Below are positions 45,251 through 53,458 of a stretch of DNA of 64,000 nucleotides, piece by piece. How positions within the stretch are numbered: the stretch's first letter is position 1; every line of letters starts with the position of its first letter. Source of the stretch: Veillonella parvula (GTDB taxonomy: Bacteria; Bacillota; Negativicutes; Veillonellales; Veillonellaceae). Location: positions 1,658,501 through 1,722,500 of the forward strand of contig NZ_LR778174.1 of assembly GCF_902810435.1 (NCBI RefSeq). The letters run 5' to 3'. A program made the position numbers and the translations under genes. The notes under the pieces were generated by a model. The model worked only from the letters and a program-made list of their open reading frames with translations. It had not been told where the DNA came from and ran no database searches.

Positions 45251-45468
45251 TAGTATCTCCTCTAAATAATAAAAATGAATAGTTCCCTTTATTATCTTTC
45301 ATTAGCAGAAACCTACTTATATTACATATTACTTTATATTGTGCAGGAAATTTATATATTTATATAGAATTATGAATATATAATATCAGAAATTGATAAA
45401 AGTTTAGTTTAGATTTTGTAAAACAATACATATTATATCTGTACTTCTATAATCTAGGAGATGATAAT

Positions 45469-46674
45469 ATGAATCTAGAAAATAAAAACTCATTTCTCTT
45501 AAATAGTGCTCTATTTTTTTCGACAATGGGAAGCACAGCAACAACACTAGGATTTATAACATATATATTTAATACCACCCACAGTCCCTTTAATACAGGG
45601 GCAGTTACGATAGCAACATTATTAGTTGGAATGTTATTAGGCCCATTTTTAGGGATACTGGTAAAAGAAAAAGGCTTAATGTGGTCTATGGTAGTTCCTG
45701 AAATAGTTTCGGGTTTTATATTATTAATTTTTGTTTTCATAGATAACCTTTATTTTGTATATATCATAGCTTTTCTTATAGGTTTTAATAATAAAATTTT
45801 AGGAATCGCTAGACTTTCTTTTATACCTAATATAACAAATGATCTAGTCAAATTTAATGCACTGCTCCGGTCTATTAATCGTTTTGCATTGATAAGTGGT
45901 TCCTTATTATTTAGCGTTATAATTAATTACTCTTTAACGATGGTGTTTGTTATTGATGCAATTACTTATATTATTTCAGCCTACCTACTTTATCGATTAA
46001 ATAGAAATGTGAGAATACAATCACACTCAACTATCTCCCAAAAAACTATTAGACAAAGCATATATGACCGCATTCAACTTTTAATAAAAGGATATAAATT
46101 ATTATTCCTAAATAAAAAAATTAATTTTATAGTTTATTTGGGTATATTAGCTAGAATATTTTATATGTGTATTCCAATTCTACTATTAATATTTATTAAA
46201 GATATCTTACATTTAACTGATAGTCAGTATGGATATACGCAAACAATCTCTAGATTGGCATCATTCATTATTTTTGGACTTCTTGCTAAATATTTTACTA
46301 TTAACTTAGCAACGAGTTTTAAAAAAGTTTTGTTCCCTCTTTTTATACTATATGGAGGAAGTATTTTTTACATAGGCTATATAGAAACAATAGAACAACT
46401 TTATATTCTATATAGTATATCTGAAATATTATTATTTACAGCCGTTGTTTTAGTTCATGCATATATACAATCTATTTTTTCACAGGAAGAGTTAACATTA
46501 GCTAGCGGTTCTGTAAGTACAGGCTTCTCTATTGGATCAATATTATCAATAACTATATTTACAAACTTAGCAAATATATTACCGCTACATGATATATTTT
46601 TTATATGTGGACTGGGGATAATTATAAGCTCAGTTATTATAATAGGCTATACTCGATTAAACCAAGAAAGATAG
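45469..46674 (+). CDS. Major facilitator superfamily permease (MFS drug-exporter type)
   Basis: A 401-residue polytopic protein with about twelve hydrophobic segments. The MFS-like halves begin NSALFFSTMGSTATTLGFIT and INFIVYLGILARIFYMCIPI, and ALLRSINRFALISGSLLF matches the motif of multidrug-type (DHA3/MefA-like) exporters. AGGAGA stands seven bases before the ATG. It is very AT-rich, with many ATA codons, unlike the housekeeping genes around it, and is the first plus-strand gene in the window; recent transfer is likely. The substrate is unknown. The upstream gap 45251-45468 shows no clear promoter. Confidence 0.82.
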   Translation: MNLENKNSFLLNSALFFSTMGSTATTLGFITYIFNTTHSPFNTGAVTIATLLVGMLLGPFLGILVKEKGLMWSMVVPEIVSGFILLIFVFIDNLYFVYIIAFLIGFNNKILGIARLSFIPNITNDLVKFNALLRSINRFALISGSLLFSVIINYSLTMVFVIDAITYIISAYLLYRLNRNVRIQSHSTISQKTIRQSIYDRIQLLIKGYKLLFLNKKINFIVYLGILARIFYMCIPILLLIFIKDILHLTDSQYGYTQTISRLASFIIFGLLAKYFTINLATSFKKVLFPLFILYGGSIFYIGYIETIEQLYILYSISEILLFTAVVLVHAYIQSIFSQEELTLASGSVSTGFSIGSILSITIFTNLANILPLHDIFFICGLGIIISSVIIIGYTRLNQER

Positions 46675-46730
46675 ATTTTATGATAATTATTTGATTTACC
46701 CTTTTATAAATAATACACACATAATATATA

Positions 46731-46763
46731 AAAAATCCGCAGTGCGTTGCACTGCGGATTTTT
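46731..46763. terminator. Bidirectional terminator between the MFS gene and rpsD
   Basis: A 15-bp stem (AAAAATCCGCAGTGC / GCACTGCGGATTTTT, loop of three) with A/T runs on both sides serves the converging MFS (+) and rpsD (-) genes. Confidence 0.9.
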
Positions 46764-46771
46764 GCGCCAAA

Positions 46772-47359
46772 TTATTTCGAATACAATTCGACGATAAGTG
46801 TTTCGTTAACTTCGATAGGAAGTTCTTCACGTTGAGGAAGACGAGTGAAAGTAGCTTTGAAGCCTTCCAAGTCTTTTTCAATGTAAGGAAGTTCGAAAGA
46901 ACGAAGTTCTTGGAAATTAGTTTTGAACATTTCGTTATCACGAGATGCTTCGCGCAATTCGATTACATCGCCTGGTTTGCAGGAGAAGGAAGGAATGTCT
47001 ACGCGACGACCGTTTACCAAGATGTGTCCATGGTTTACCATTTGACGAGCTTGACGAATGGAGTTACCGAAGCCGATGCGATATACAAGGTTATCAAGGC
47101 GTTGTTCCAAAAGGATCAACATGTTTTGACCTGTAACACCTTGCATTTTTTTCGCTTTATCATAATAGCGTACGAACTGGCGTTCTAGCAAGTTGTAGTA
47201 AGCTTTAACTTTTTGTTTTTCTAATAATTGTGTGCCATACTCAGACATTTTCTTCTGACGTTGGTCTTTTTTGACGCGATTCAAGGCTTTTGCGTGACCG
47301 AATACGTTCACACCAAAGCGACGACAAAGTTTGAATCGAGCCTCTCTTCTCGTTGCCAT
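46772..47359 (-). CDS. rpsD: Ribosomal protein S4
   Basis: The 195-residue uS4, with the canonical N-terminal [15 protein letters not shown] and the S4 RNA-binding domain ([20 protein letters not shown] and [17 protein letters not shown]). As in Bacillus, it lies alone rather than in the alpha operon between rpsK and rpoA. It has its own near-consensus promoter at 47419-47447 and a leader of roughly 50 bases that might bind S4, though no structure was confirmed. Confidence 0.98.
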   Translation of the reverse strand: MATRREARFKLCRRFGVNVFGHAKALNRVKKDQRQKKMSEYGTQLLEKQKVKAYYNLLERQFVRYYDKAKKMQGVTGQNMLILLEQRLDNLVYRIGFGNSIRQARQMVNHGHILVNGRRVDIPSFSCKPGDVIELREASRDNEMFKTNFQELRSFELPYIEKDLEGFKATFTRLPQREELPIEVNETLIVELYSK

Positions 47360-47418
47360 GTGATTATCACCTCATAAGATTAAAATAAACCTGTACCTAT
47401 ACATAATGGTACCCAAGT

Positions 47419-47447
47419 ATAATATCATTTTCATCTAGTTATGTCAA
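47419..47447 (-). promoter_or_regulatory. Promoter of rpsD
   Basis: TTGACA (47442-47447), a 17-base spacer and TATTAT (47419-47424) on the minus strand. The remaining gap up to 47656 contains the divergent LysR promoter region, where I see no convincing consensus. Confidence 0.8.
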
Positions 47448-47656
47448 TTATCGATACCTATGAAAGTCATTGAAATAAGTGCATAATCACAATTTTTAAT
47501 TACACTTTTTTACGATAATACTACGCACTATATCGATTGTGCATGTTTCATCATATTTTATAGATTTAGATGAAAAATCAATTATAGTATGCTACAATAT
47601 GAATAAGTAAGGTAATAGGTATCATTGGAGTCTTATGTCTAAGTTGGGGGAATAAC

Positions 47657-48556
47657 ATGAAAGAGTTACCTACAATGCAAGAGCTACAAAGTTTTATTAC
47701 CTATAATAAAACAGGAAGCTTTACATTAGCTGCACAATCTATGAATATTACACAATCAGCTTTCAGCGCTCAAATGAAAAAATTAGAGCGTTTAGTTGGT
47801 GTGAAATTAATCTCCCGTTCTACAAGAGGTAGCCGTTTAACACCAGAAGGTGAGTTATTCCTACCAGAAGCAGAACAAGTTCTCGACACATTGGAACGAG
47901 CTATCCAATCCATTCGTTTGGCTAGCAAGGTTGAACGCCCAATTCTAAACATTGGCGTATTACGTAGTCTTGGGGATATCCGTCTAAACGGTTATGTTTC
48001 CCACTTCTTCCAAAACCATCCTGAATTCTCTGTTAGTATTTACGATATGGAAGAAGAAGAATTGATGCTCGACTTACGAGAAAACCGCATCGACATTGCA
48101 TTACTCTATTTACCAAATAATAAGGATATGTCCGCATACGAATCCACCGCTCTTAGAGAAGACGAATTTGTATACTATGCACCAAACTTAGTGAACGGTA
48201 TGGAAACAGCCAGTTTAAAAGCTATCCAGCAACAACCACTGCTCATGTATCCACCTAAATACTTTATGTATCGCACATTAAAAAACTATGTTGGGAACGG
48301 TCAACAAAATCTACATATCCGCGGTAGCCGTTTATCCAATCCATATACAATGATCGACTACTGTCAAAAGAATAAATCTGGTTGCATCGTAGCACGCCAA
48401 ATTTTAAGTTCTTTAAACATCAATGATGGCTTTGTACCTTTAGAAAAACCATTCAAACTACAAGTGTGCTTCGCATTTAAGAAGAATAATTCTAAAACAG
48501 AAACTATGCATACCTTCATGGATTATATACAAAGCGAATCACCACCACGTTTATAA
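47657..48556 (+). CDS. LysR-family transcriptional regulator
   Basis: A 299-residue LysR-type regulator. The HTH (residues about 10-65) shows TGSFTLAAQSMNITQSAFSA and MKKLERLVGVKLISRSTRG, followed by an effector-binding domain (ILNIGVLRSLGDIRLNGYVS). GGGGGAAT lies before the ATG. It is transcribed divergently from rpsD, with a strong terminator behind it. The target is unknown; neighbours give no clear metabolic hint. Confidence 0.88.
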   Translation: MKELPTMQELQSFITYNKTGSFTLAAQSMNITQSAFSAQMKKLERLVGVKLISRSTRGSRLTPEGELFLPEAEQVLDTLERAIQSIRLASKVERPILNIGVLRSLGDIRLNGYVSHFFQNHPEFSVSIYDMEEEELMLDLRENRIDIALLYLPNNKDMSAYESTALREDEFVYYAPNLVNGMETASLKAIQQQPLLMYPPKYFMYRTLKNYVGNGQQNLHIRGSRLSNPYTMIDYCQKNKSGCIVARQILSSLNINDGFVPLEKPFKLQVCFAFKKNNSKTETMHTFMDYIQSESPPRL

Positions 48557-48566
48557 TAACGAATAG

Positions 48567-48598
48567 AACCCCGTATACCTTTTGGTGTACGGGGTTTT
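48567..48598 (+). terminator. Intrinsic terminator after the LysR gene
   Basis: An approximately 12-bp stem (ACCCCGTATACC / GGTGTACGGGGT, loop TTTT) is followed by TTTTAC on the plus strand. Confidence 0.8.
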
Positions 48599-48634
48599 AC
48601 TATAAACAACAAATGACCTATCTATACAAAACAA

Positions 48635-48663
48635 TTGCTCTCTTTTATCCTAAGTTGTAGAAT
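48635..48663 (+). promoter_or_regulatory. Promoter of the ynfA-like gene
   Basis: TTGCTC (48635-48640), a 17-base spacer and TAGAAT (48658-48663) on the plus strand, about 47 bases before the ATG. Confidence 0.6.
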
Positions 48664-48709
48664 AGAGAATAGATTTCAATTAATACAGTAAGAATACAGT
48701 GAGGTTACT

Positions 48710-49033
48710 ATGCTCTTATCTATTCTATTCTTTATACTAGCAGGACTTGCGGAAATCGGTGGCGGCTATCTCGTATGGCTCTACATGCGTGACGACAAAG
48801 GTCTGGTTTACCTAATCGCAGGTGCTTTTATTTTATTTTTATACGGCATCATCCCCACCTTCCAGCCAGAAGCAAGCTTCGGCAAAGTATACGCAGCATA
48901 CGGCGGCGTATTCATTGCCCTCTCTATTCTATGGGGCTGGCTTGTGGACGGCTTACGACCAGATATGTACGATATCATCGGCGGCCTTATATGTCTCGTA
49001 GGTGTATATATCATCATGTATGCACCACGTTAA
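48710..49033 (+). CDS. YnfA-family (UPF0060) small membrane protein
   Basis: A 107-residue protein with four membrane helices. Signatures are [40 protein letters not shown] and a final short helix. This matches the YnfA/UPF0060 family, related in fold to small multidrug transporters; an export role is reported for some members. GAGG precedes the ATG. It is the last plus-strand gene in the window. Confidence 0.92.
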   Translation: MLLSILFFILAGLAEIGGGYLVWLYMRDDKGLVYLIAGAFILFLYGIIPTFQPEASFGKVYAAYGGVFIALSILWGWLVDGLRPDMYDIIGGLICLVGVYIIMYAPR

Positions 49034-49165
49034 ATATGTAGTTTCCAGATGTGACTATAATAAAATTTATATTTTTTAGATATAACAATAACTAACTATA
49101 TATTTTGAAAGTACAACCACAGCAACTATATATTTTTTACATAAAACTATATAAGTATTACAACA

Positions 49166-49198
49166 AAAGGAGTACAACTATAACAGTTGTACTCCTTT
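49166..49198 (+). terminator. Intrinsic terminator after the ynfA-like gene
   Basis: A perfect 14-bp stem (AAAGGAGTACAACT / AGTTGTACTCCTTT, loop of five) is followed by ATTTAT. The gap 49034-49165 contains only AT-rich sequence with a repeated AACTATATATTTT. Confidence 0.75.
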
Positions 49199-49251
49199 AT
49201 TTATCTACATGACCATATGTATTTTTTATATCCATATGTACTTTTTACATA

Positions 49252-49281
49252 CTAAAAAACGGCTATCCGAAGATAACCGTT
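49252..49281 (-). terminator. Intrinsic terminator of the tRNA operon
   Basis: The stem AACGGTTATC / GATAGCCGTT (minus strand, one mismatch, loop TTCG) is followed by TTTTTTAGT. It lies just after the last tRNA of the array. Confidence 0.8.
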
Positions 49282-49286
49282 TGCTT

Positions 49287-49362
<76 letters not shown>

Positions 49363-49365
49363 ATG

Positions 49366-49440
49366 TGGTGACCCGTCCGGGAATCGAACCCGGGATACCG
49401 CCGTGAAAGGGCGGTGTCTTAACCGCTTGACCAACGGGCC
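49366..49440 (-). tRNA. tRNA-Glu (TTC)
   Basis: A 75-base cloverleaf starting GGCCCGT, with anticodon loop CTTTCAC (TTC) on a CCGCC/GGCGG stem, and CCA encoded. Glutamyl-tRNA is also the substrate of HemA. It has the same body as 49687-49761. Confidence 0.97.
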
Positions 49441-49444
49441 AAAA

Positions 49445-49520
49445 TGGCTCCTCGAGTAGGACTCGAACCTACGACCGATCGGTTAACAGCCGATTGCTCT
49501 ACCGACTGAGCTATCGAGGA
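49445..49520 (-). tRNA. tRNA-Asn (GTT)
   Basis: A 76-base cloverleaf. The acceptor is TCCTCGA/TCGAGGA, the anticodon loop is CTGTTAA (GTT), the discriminator is G, and CCA is encoded. It has the same body as 49846-49921. Confidence 0.97.
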
Positions 49521-49527
49521 ATGTTTA

Positions 49528-49602
49528 TGGAGCGGGAAACGAGATTCGAACTCGCGACCCCCGCCTTGGCAAGGCGGTGCTCTACCGCTGAGCTATTCCC
49601 GC
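49528..49602 (-). tRNA. tRNA-Gly (GCC)
   Basis: A 75-base cloverleaf starting GCGGGAA, with anticodon loop TTGCCAA (GCC) on a CCGCC/GGCGG stem, and CCA encoded. It has the same body as 49927-50001. Confidence 0.97.
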
Positions 49603-49605
49603 AAA

Positions 49606-49681
<76 letters not shown>

Positions 49682-49686
49682 ATATA

Positions 49687-49761
49687 TGGTGACCCGTCCG
49701 GGAATCGAACCCGGGATACCGCCGTGAAAGGGCGGTGTCTTAACCGCTTGACCAACGGGCC
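49687..49761 (-). tRNA. tRNA-Glu (TTC), second copy
   Basis: Anticodon loop CTTTCAC, CCA encoded; duplicate of the gene at 49366-49440. Confidence 0.97.
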
Positions 49762-49766
49762 AAAAT

Positions 49767-49842
49767 TGGTGACTCACCCGCGACTCGAACGCGGGACACC
49801 CTGATTAAAAGTCAGGTGCTCTGCCAACTGAGCTAGTGAGTC
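49767..49842 (-). tRNA. tRNA-Lys (TTT)
   Basis: A 76-base cloverleaf. The acceptor is GACTCAC/GTGAGTC, the anticodon loop is CTTTTAA (TTT), and CCA is encoded. It is the only single-copy tRNA of the array. Confidence 0.97.
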
Positions 49843-49845
49843 AAA

Positions 49846-49921
49846 TGGCTCCTCGAGTAGGACTCGAACCTACGACCGATCGGTTAACAGCCGATTGCTC
49901 TACCGACTGAGCTATCGAGGA
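49846..49921 (-). tRNA. tRNA-Asn (GTT), second copy
   Basis: Anticodon loop CTGTTAA, CCA encoded; duplicate of the gene at 49445-49520. Confidence 0.97.
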
Positions 49922-49926
49922 ATGTA

Positions 49927-50001
49927 TGGAGCGGGAAACGAGATTCGAACTCGCGACCCCCGCCTTGGCAAGGCGGTGCTCTACCGCTGAGCTATTCCCG
50001 C
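49927..50001 (-). tRNA. tRNA-Gly (GCC), second copy
   Basis: Anticodon loop TTGCCAA, CCA encoded; first tRNA to be transcribed and closest to the promoters. Confidence 0.97.
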
Positions 50002-50018
50002 ATACAGAACCGATAATT

Positions 50019-50048
50019 ACTATAACATAATTATCAATCTGTCGTCAA
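50019..50048 (-). promoter_or_regulatory. Proximal promoter of the tRNA array
   Basis: TTGACG (50043-50048), an 18-base spacer and TATAGT (50019-50024) on the minus strand, about 18 bases before the first tRNA. Confidence 0.7.
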
Positions 50049-50080
50049 GGATGAATTAAGTCCGTCCTGACTGCCATATA

Positions 50081-50109
50081 ATAATATCAATTTACACATA
50101 TAGTGTCAA
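50081..50109 (-). promoter_or_regulatory. Distal promoter of the tRNA array
   Basis: TTGACA (50104-50109), a 17-base spacer and TATTAT (50081-50086) on the minus strand. Together with the proximal element it forms a tandem promoter, as is common for stable RNA operons. Confidence 0.75.
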
Positions 50110-50161
50110 TGGTTTTTCCATAAAATGCTAGTAAATATTGGTTTAAAGACCATCGCCCACA

Positions 50162-50193
50162 CAAGAAAAAGGGAGATGGTACAATCCCCCTTT
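50162..50193 (-). terminator. Intrinsic terminator after arsB
   Basis: The stem AAAGGGGGAT / ATCTCCCTTT (minus strand, one G-T wobble, loop of six) is followed by TTCTTGT. Confidence 0.7.
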
Positions 50194-50201
50194 AAAACGG
50201 G

Positions 50202-51305
50202 TTATTCTTTATCCTTTTGTCTACCTTTACCTGCTCCATCTTCAGCTACGCTAACTTCGGCTTCGATGAACGTTTTCATGTCATTCAGCATATGCATCGA
50301 TGCATCGATAATGGATAGTCCCATAGTTGAACCTAAGGCTTCATCGATTAGCAGTTTATAGTCTAAATAAGGCTTTACCCCTAAGAAGCGACATTGTTCC
50401 TTATGTATGGGCTCATCATAGGCAGCCGACGGGAACACATAGTCCTTAACTAGCGGTTCAATGGTAACCGCCGCTAAAACAGCTGCACCAGTTACTATAT
50501 TATCAAAGACTACAGCCATGCGATGGCTAGCAGCCCCTAAGATAAAGGCCGTTAAAAATGCAATATCTAAACCACCCGCTACATGAAGCAAGTTCAATAC
50601 CGCATCACGGCGCTCGCTTTCACTCAAAGCAGAGCAATCATCCACAGAAATATTAAATCGATCTACAAAAGAATGAATATGAGCAGCGCGTTGCTCTATC
50701 GTAGGGCCATATTCATTATGAACGAGAATATTCTCATAGGCACAACCTGTGATTGACGCCGTCGTTACAAGAGAGTCCAGAAAGGCCCTCTCCCCTATAT
50801 TGCCAATAGCCACCACTTGTAATCCATCTCTATGTAACTTATCTGCATAAGTAAACCCAAGCTCAATAGCACGGTCTAATTCATCGCGAGAAATAGCAGG
50901 TTCTGCGCCAAAGAAATGGGACCCGTTTCGAATCACCTGTTGCTCAATATTTACTAAATCAGAAGTGTCTTGTTCTAGACCTACATTTACCACATGTACA
51001 ACAGCATTTAATTTAGCTGCAGCCCCTTGTGTAGCTGTTCTTCCCTCATTAAAGCGTTTTATGACAGCATAACTTTCACTACCATGTTGATCATTTTGCG
51101 GTCCATCTACCAAGTGATCAGCTGCCACAACGAGCACACCTTGACGCAAATGATTTGGTTTAGGGTCTCCTAAAATTCCTGCAAAACGCTCCGCTATGGT
51201 TTCTAACGTAGCCAGGCTATAGATAGGCTTTGTCAAATTATCAATACGGAATCGACATGTTTCCATTGCTTGTGTATCTAACGGCTCAACTTTGAAAGTT
51301 CTCAT
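50202..51305 (-). CDS. arsB: CobT-family phosphoribosyltransferase subunit, ArsB-like
   Basis: A 367-residue homologue of CobT (nicotinate-nucleotide:base phosphoribosyltransferase). It shows the family stretches VVAADHLVDGP, AIGNIGERAFLDSLVTTASI, NLLHVAGGLDIAFLTAFILG and a C-terminal LLIDEALGSTMGL. The usual LGEGSG-type active-site motif is altered, with Asp before the Glu. It overlaps the upstream paralogue by four bases. In Sporomusa and Veillonella, two adjacent CobT-like proteins, ArsA and ArsB, form a heterodimer that attaches phenol or p-cresol as the lower base of cobamides; the arrangement here matches. Which subunit is which is assigned by gene order. Confidence 0.78.
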   Translation of the reverse strand: MRTFKVEPLDTQAMETCRFRIDNLTKPIYSLATLETIAERFAGILGDPKPNHLRQGVLVVAADHLVDGPQNDQHGSESYAVIKRFNEGRTATQGAAAKLNAVVHVVNVGLEQDTSDLVNIEQQVIRNGSHFFGAEPAISRDELDRAIELGFTYADKLHRDGLQVVAIGNIGERAFLDSLVTTASITGCAYENILVHNEYGPTIEQRAAHIHSFVDRFNISVDDCSALSESERRDAVLNLLHVAGGLDIAFLTAFILGAASHRMAVVFDNIVTGAAVLAAVTIEPLVKDYVFPSAAYDEPIHKEQCRFLGVKPYLDYKLLIDEALGSTMGLSIIDASMHMLNDMKTFIEAEVSVAEDGAGKGRQKDKE

Positions 51306-52339
51306 TTATTACCTCCTGTAATGGCCATATACATATGCACCGCAAGATCTAGCATCCCCATTTGTATGGATCCACCAGAAGCCTCACCTAAACAAAGGCC
51401 TAAATCTACATAGGCTTCAAGGCCTAAATTTTCTAAGGAAGATTTGGCCGCTTTTTCAGCAGATAAATGTGAAGCCATCACATAATCCATCGCTTTTGGA
51501 GCCAATGTTTTAGCCACCAATGCACAAGCCGATGTATTAAATCCATCGATAATAACTAACCCATGATTTGCTGCAGCGCCTAAGATAACACCCACAATAC
51601 AAGCAAATTCAAAACCGCCTACAGACGATAAAATACCAAGAGCATCATCCTTACTAATATCCTTATATTTTTCTAGCACATCATGAACGATCCGCTGTTT
51701 TAGTTTGAGTCGTTCATCGGAAATATTCGTTCCTCGTCCCGTCGCCTCTTCCGCTGTAAGACCTGCAAACTTAGCGGTCATAAGGGCACTAGCTGTCGTA
51801 TTTGATATGCCCATTTCACCTACCAAAAATACGTTAAAGCCTTCATCGATTTTTTCTTTTACTAGACGAATCCCTGTTTCGATGCCCTCCACGGCTTGTT
51901 CGCGCGTCATGGCGGGCTCTTCTACAAAGTTTTTTGTACCCATCCCCAGTTTATGACTTCGAAGGCCTGGAACCCAACTCATATCCGCATCGATTCCCAT
52001 GTCGATAACTTCCATTTGGGCCCCACAATAATTAGCTAGGGAGTTAGCACCCGCCCCTTTAGGGATTAGATAATTTTGTGTCATTCCAACAGTTGTTTCC
52101 TTGGGATACGCACTGACACCCATATCAGCTACGCCATGATCCGCAGAAGCAATAATCATACATGGTTTTGGCACGGTTACCTGCTCTTGATTCGTAGCAG
52201 CCCCATATTGAGCCACAACATCTACAAGACGACCATATAGTTCCACCGGCGATTCTGCATTCCAGCTATTAAATATATGTTGTTCAATCTTTAAGCTGCG
52301 ACCTGTAATAGCGCCACAAGTTTCTTGTAACAAACTCAT
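51302..52339 (-). CDS. arsA: CobT-family phosphoribosyltransferase subunit, ArsA-like
   Basis: A 345-residue CobT homologue closer to the canonical enzyme. It has ASADHGVADMGVSAYPKET, FLVGEMGISNTTASALM, GGFEFACIVGVILGAAANHG and LCLGEASGGSIQMGM, which carries the expected active-site Glu. AAGGGAG lies before the ATG. Co-occurrence with the overlapping second copy (50202-51305) points to the ArsAB system for phenolic lower bases rather than a duplicated CobT. It would work with precorrin-2 from the cobA/hemD and sirC genes of this window at the far end of the corrinoid pathway. Confidence 0.8.
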   Translation of the reverse strand: MSLLQETCGAITGRSLKIEQHIFNSWNAESPVELYGRLVDVVAQYGAATNQEQVTVPKPCMIIASADHGVADMGVSAYPKETTVGMTQNYLIPKGAGANSLANYCGAQMEVIDMGIDADMSWVPGLRSHKLGMGTKNFVEEPAMTREQAVEGIETGIRLVKEKIDEGFNVFLVGEMGISNTTASALMTAKFAGLTAEEATGRGTNISDERLKLKQRIVHDVLEKYKDISKDDALGILSSVGGFEFACIVGVILGAAANHGLVIIDGFNTSACALVAKTLAPKAMDYVMASHLSAEKAAKSSLENLGLEAYVDLGLCLGEASGGSIQMGMLDLAVHMYMAITGGNK

Positions 52340-52463
52340 AAAAGCTCCCTTAACATAATACTATTTACATACTCATATCGATATATAGTATACACGATTC
52401 TAGATATATGTCATATTTTTTCAGTTACATTTACTCTCTTATAGGATACAAAACTACGCGATT

Positions 52464-53351
52464 TTAATTATCCTTGATCTGACCAGTTAAATACGGTAAC
52501 TTTCCTCGAATCTCGCGACTTCGTTCAAGATAGATTTCTAATTCTTGACCGTCATCCTCTTGTAAAAGTATTTCTTTTACACGTTGAATTTCTGCTTCAA
52601 CTTGTGTGAGACCTTCGATGACATTACGACGATTTCCATAGATAATTTCACGCCACATAGATGGTAACCCACCTGCAACACGGGTGCAGTCACGGAACCC
52701 ACCAGCAGATAATTTCATGCGCAATTCGCCCAATTCATCGCCTCCCGAAACTTGTGTTAAAATAGAGGCCAATAAGTGAGGCATATGACTAACCATAGCC
52801 AGATATGCATCGTGAGCATAAATATCGACAAACTCGATACGAGACCCTAAGGCACGACCCATGTCAGCTAATTCTTGAGCTACTTCTTCACTATATACAT
52901 CAGATGCCTTATCTTCTAACACGATCCAGCCCATACCTTTGAATAGGTTTTTATGAGATACTTCATACCCACCCTTTTCGGATCCTGCCATAGGATGGAC
53001 AGATACGAAAACGGTCCCCTTAGGAATCGATTCATAAACGGCTCGTACAAAATTTTCCTTCGCACTAGATACATCGGTTACGACTTGTCCCGGTCTAAAT
53101 AGATGAGCCGTTTCAGTAAAAAGTCGTGCATTTGTATCAGGTGGCAAGGAGAACACAACGATATCTGAGTTCTTAATCAATGGCTCAACTTCAGTCCACG
53201 CAGCTTTTACCACACCATCTTGAATGGCCGCATCACAGACCTCTTGACGACGTGCATAGCCTACTACCTCATAATCTGTATATTCCTTTAAGGCCTTTGC
53301 CAAGGATCCACCTAATAGGCCTAAGCCAATAATGCCCACTGTCTTACTCAT
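52464..53351 (-). CDS. tyrA: Prephenate dehydrogenase (TyrA)
   Basis: Oxidative decarboxylation of prephenate to 4-hydroxyphenylpyruvate in tyrosine synthesis. It is 295 residues. The Rossmann motif is VGIIGLGLLGGSLAKALKE, followed by VVFSLPPDTN, the substrate region VSVHPMAGSEKGGYEVS and the helical dimerisation domain (MVSHMPHLLASILTQV, FRDCTRVAGGLPSMW). It has no chorismate mutase and no ACT domain, so feedback control by tyrosine is not evident. It is monocistronic, with short flanking gaps. Confidence 0.93.
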   Translation of the reverse strand: MSKTVGIIGLGLLGGSLAKALKEYTDYEVVGYARRQEVCDAAIQDGVVKAAWTEVEPLIKNSDIVVFSLPPDTNARLFTETAHLFRPGQVVTDVSSAKENFVRAVYESIPKGTVFVSVHPMAGSEKGGYEVSHKNLFKGMGWIVLEDKASDVYSEEVAQELADMGRALGSRIEFVDIYAHDAYLAMVSHMPHLLASILTQVSGGDELGELRMKLSAGGFRDCTRVAGGLPSMWREIIYGNRRNVIEGLTQVEAEIQRVKEILLQEDDGQELEIYLERSREIRGKLPYLTGQIKDN

Positions 53352-53458
53352 ATAAACCTACTTTCAAGTAAAACTAGCAATGTCTATTCTCCAATATAAT
53401 GCTAGTTATATTACATTATTATTTAGCTAATTGTAAATCAAAATTAGGGAGAATGAAA

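Noticed and set aside
45447-45740. Minus-strand reading frame opposite the MFS gene
   Set aside because: Antisense shadow in AT-rich sequence; the plus-strand permease has a ribosome site and a clear membrane profile.
51302-52339. Arsenic resistance because of the ars gene names
   Set aside because: ArsA/ArsB here means the alpha-ribazole-type phosphoribosyltransferase subunits; the proteins are CobT-like, not arsenite pumps.
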